Positions 61,334-64,000 of a stretch of 64,000 nt of DNA are shown here, piece after piece. The notes below the pieces were generated by a model. That model was given only the letters and a program-made list of their open reading frames with translations, made no database searches and was not told where the DNA came from. The DNA comes from Symbiodinium natans (taxonomy: Eukaryota > Sar > Dinophyceae > Suessiales > Symbiodiniaceae): assembly GCA_905221605.1 (NCBI GenBank), contig CAJNDS010002741.1, forward strand, positions 188,001 through 252,000. Direction: 5' to 3'. A program made the translations under genes and the position numbers. Positions within the stretch are counted from its first letter, which is position 1; every line of letters starts with the position of its first letter.

Positions 61334-63470
61334 TCCGGACGGAAAGTGTAAAGAACAAAACGTGTCCAGCTGCGTTCAGAATGCACTGTGCACTGGGCAC
61401 GTCTTGGCTTTGCCGCGGGACCGTTGCGAGGAAATCCTGGCTGCAAGTTTTGCACACAGGTTTTATAGTTGCAGGCTTTAGGAGGTTTCGTGTTTAAAGC
61501 CTGGACCCGCCTGTCAGCGATGGTCCTGCAAGAGTGGCAAGCCACATTGCGCTTTGTGAGTTCTTCCTCCCAGTGTTCAGGCATCCCTCTGGCGTGTGTC
61601 GCGCTCAAGATCCGACGGTCGGAATGTAGGGAAGGGGAGAGTAAGGCAATCAACGGCTGTGTGAACAAGACATCTGCATCTGTAGGGGTTCTTTGCTGAG
61701 AACTAGGTACACTGAGCAGTGACCTCATGAACCTTCAAACTTTGTAGTCTTTGGCAAGAGGTCCCAAACCATTCCGCATCCCGTAACCTAATACGGATTT
61801 CGCAAAACAGAAGCACAAGCCCGTGAACCCCAAAGCCTAGCCACGGTTCAGGGTGTGCACGGCCTCTATAAACGACAGAGGAGTCTTGTCGCTTGAAATC
61901 CTGGGCTCTGCACTATGGGTTGGGATGTTCCCCGTACACTAACAGTCCTTGATAGGGATTCTAGTACCCCCTATTATACTCCTATAAAGGACTGCTAGTA
62001 TAAGTTAGTAGAAGGGGGAACATCCCAAACTCTCGGTGGCAAGTCGCTTCCTGTCCCACTTGGGCCAATGCATTCTCTCTTTGGCCTCATGGTCGTGCTC
62101 GGTCCATAAGTCCTGCGTTTCGGGTTCGGTGATGCCAAGATCCTCTAATTCCCCCCCTAAATCCTAAAAACCTAAACCCTAAACCCTAAACCCTAAACCC
62201 CTAAAACCTGTAAACCCTAACCCCCCCCCCCCCCCCCGTGCACCCAAGTACTAAGTATTCCCATTCACTGTAAAATAAGATTACCCCGAACCATCTTGCC
62301 GCACAATATAGGGACTCAAAAAGGGATTGGAACAGGAGAACTACTCCTACAATTACAGCCCAGTCCCGTCAAAACATATGGACCGAGAGCTCCAAGAGCA
62401 GCGAATGCTGCCCGGCACTTTTGCAGCGTCGGACGGATTTTCCCTAGCAGGATCAGCATTCGGGTGCGCCTTGCTTCCGTCCTCAAATCCTAAACCGTGA
62501 ATTTAGCCTGAAAACTGACCGTGCCCAGCCTATTCAAACATTGGCGAAACCCAAAACCCTAAACCCTGAACCCTAAGCCCTAACCCTAAACACGAAACCC
62601 TAAACCGGCCATGTTGCTTCGAGCCGCGGTGGGTTCCTCATGCGGCATGATGCCCAGAACGACTCAGACCGCCCATACAAGAAGACAGACCCAAAACCCC
62701 AAAACCCCCTAAATTGGGGGTTTCCTTATTGGGATCCTTTTTCCAAGGGCATCCTACTATTTGGGGGTCAAAATCGGGGGTCCCTTAATTTTCGTAAACC
62801 CCCAAATAGCCCCTAGACCTCCTAGACAGTGGGCGGCATGGTCCATTGCGTTTCAATCAGCAGAAAATGCGTGGTAGGGGCCTTGTCTGACTGTGCCCCG
62901 GCCACATCGCCCGAGACGCATTGGCACTCGAGGTTTTTCACACTAAAGTTCTCCTAAACCCTAGTTCCCCCTTAAACTAGTATTAAGGACTGCTAGTTGC
63001 AGGGGGAACATCCCAAGCTATAGCCAAAAACCCCTAAGCCCTCAGACCTTGCCATACCAAGATGGCATTACTTGCTGGAGCGTGGAGAAATGTTCGGGAG
63101 CGGTGTGCCTCCTGCTGTATCTTCTGGCTCTGCTCTGAGGTTACCGAGAATCATGGGTTCCCCTACTACCCCCCCTCTTTTCTAGCCCTCTAGGCTTCCC
63201 CCTTAAAGAACCTCAATTAGGCTTGACTATCCCTAAATAGAGGGAGGGGGGTAGTATGGAGGGGGGTAGTACCCCTAAACCCTAAACCCTAAACCCAAAA
63301 CCCTAAACCCTCAACCCTCAACCCTCAACCCTAAACCCTAAACCCCAAACCCTCATGAGAAATGCATGTTTGGACTCTTGATTGCCGCATGGTTGTCAAT
63401 CTTCATGCGTGCGCGCGATCCTTGGCACCGGCAGGACTGCATTGTGTCCAAAGAATGGGCTCGCAGCACA
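61334..63470. other. Intergenic region between tandem paralogues
   Basis: No supported gene. Contains a family-2 element (61920-62029), CCCTAAA repeats (62155-62220), a C run at 62221, a TTGGGGGTTT/AAACCCCCAA inverted-repeat element (62713-62806), a family-2 fragment (62961-63015), an element with ACTACCCCCCCTC / GAGGGGGGTAGTA ends (63166-63276), and CCCTAAA repeats (63274-63355). Confidence 0.55.
61920..62029. mobile_element. Inverted-repeat element family 2, intact copy
   Basis: 110 bp, TTGGGATGTTCCCC ... GGGGGAACATCCCAA, with inner inverse parts AACAGTCCTT and AAGGACTGCT. No coding capacity. Confidence 0.8.
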
Positions 63471-63596
63471 GGAAGCTTAGGGTTTAGGGTTTGGGGTTCA
63501 GGGTTTAGGGTTTAGGGTTTAGGGTGTAGCGGAGAGTGGGATGGGGGAAGTTGAATCATTGTTTTGCTTTTCGGGTTACCCATTGCGTGTTCAAAC

Positions 63597-63745
63597 ATGG
63601 AAGATGTCGTTTCCGACTTCTGCGATCATCGCAAGCACGCGTACTCCTTCTGGGAATTGCATCGAATGCTTGCTGACTGCTACGTGGCGGACGTTGCAGA
63701 GTCCCAGCCCTTAGGCAGCGCACAGCTGAGAGTCTTGGCAGGCCA
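63597..63745 (+). CDS. First exon of a tandem channel paralogue (partial)
   Basis: MEDVVSDFCDHRKHAYSFWE, LHRMLADCYVADVAESQ matches the 49655 frame at 29 of 37 residues, and the short leader before the ATG also has similar pieces (CATTGTTT). Coding probably stops near GCAG|GCCAG, where a family-4 element (63748-63931) and then CCCTAAA repeats follow. The rest of the gene would lie beyond the window. Confidence 0.6.
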
Positions 63746-63747
63746 GT

Positions 63748-63931
63748 GGTACCCTATACCCGGTTTTGTTTGGCTGTGGATTCCCTCGTCAAGCAACCAA
63801 ACCAACAGGGTGCCCTTATTATCATATGGGTATTTCCCCACATAGGGGTGCCCCTTTTCTTGCCCAAAAGAGAATAGAATCCCAATGAAGGGCCCCGCCC
63901 CAGAAGGGTACCCCAATTTGCGGAAGCCCCC
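63748..63931 (+). mobile_element. Inverted-repeat element family 4
   Basis: ATGGGTATTTCCCCACATAG, GGGTGCCCCTTTTCTTG ... GGGTACCCCAATTTGCGGAA matches 21645-21781 in the same orientation. At the start of the paralogue's first intron. Confidence 0.65.
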
Positions 63932-64000
63932 CATAAACCCTAAACCCCAAACCCCAAACCCTAAACCCTAAACCCTAAACCCTAAACCCTAAACCCTAAA
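63930..64000. repeat. CCCTAAA block, right edge
   Basis: Regular units running off the window. Confidence 0.97.

Noticed and set aside
61069-61728. 219-codon minus-strand gene
   Set aside because: It overlaps the channel terminal exon, which has a good acceptor and coding composition on +, and its C-terminal part reads through telomere-type repeat.
63680-63934. 84-codon minus-strand gene
   Set aside because: Lies almost wholly in the family-4 inverted-repeat element and opposite the paralogue's first exon.

Overview
The window looks like nuclear DNA of a dinoflagellate, most likely a Symbiodiniaceae or other Suessiales relative. This is inference from four things: TTTAGGG-type repeats everywhere; split genes whose best exon joins use GC, GA and GT donors with AG|G acceptors; a ubiquitin-like/RCC1-repeat gene of a kind common in those genomes; and almost all recognisable coding sequence lying on one strand (+). 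No tRNA, rRNA, CRISPR array or bacterial-type operon was seen.

Layout. 0-2.2 kb: telomere-like edge and a three-part minisatellite. 2.5-6.7 kb: short + strand coding segments separated by telomere-type repeats. 7.1-9.4 kb: an AT-rich fold-back and a minisatellite of near-perfect 52-bp hairpins. 9.4-14.6 kb: a telomere-repeat-free island with three apparently intronless genes (UbL-RCC1 protein, coiled-coil protein, unknown protein ending in a repeat insertion). 14.6-30 kb and 35-49.5 kb: a mosaic in which short exon-like pieces alternate with TTTAGGG or CCCTAAA blocks and small inverted-repeat elements. 30-35 kb: few telomeric repeats, a divergent AFG1-like P-loop exon and other exon-like pieces. 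49.65-61.33 kb: one large split gene. 63.6 kb: first exon of a tandem paralogue of that gene.

The central result is the gene at 49.65-61.33 kb. Short segments between the repeat blocks translate, in order and on one strand, into S1-S3, S4, S5, a pore region, S6, C-linker and cyclic-nucleotide-binding-like domain of a voltage-gated (KCNH/CNG-type) cation channel. The telomere-type repeats therefore sit inside its introns. Their orientation is not random: on the coding strand TTTAGGG tends to follow the exon (5' end of the intron) and CCCTAAA tends to precede the next exon (3' end). The same order is seen around many exon-like segments in the rest of the window.

Several introns also hold small terminal-inverted-repeat elements (at least five families). 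Some of these carry telomere-type repeats inside them, and one intron is bounded by a 20-bp direct repeat of exon sequence, as expected for intron gain by insertion. Together this suggests introner-like spread of telomere-repeat-bearing elements. Exon limits were found by eye from reading frames and splice-like dinucleotides and need transcript data. Functions outside the channel, the RCC1 gene and the AFG1-like exon are not recognised.
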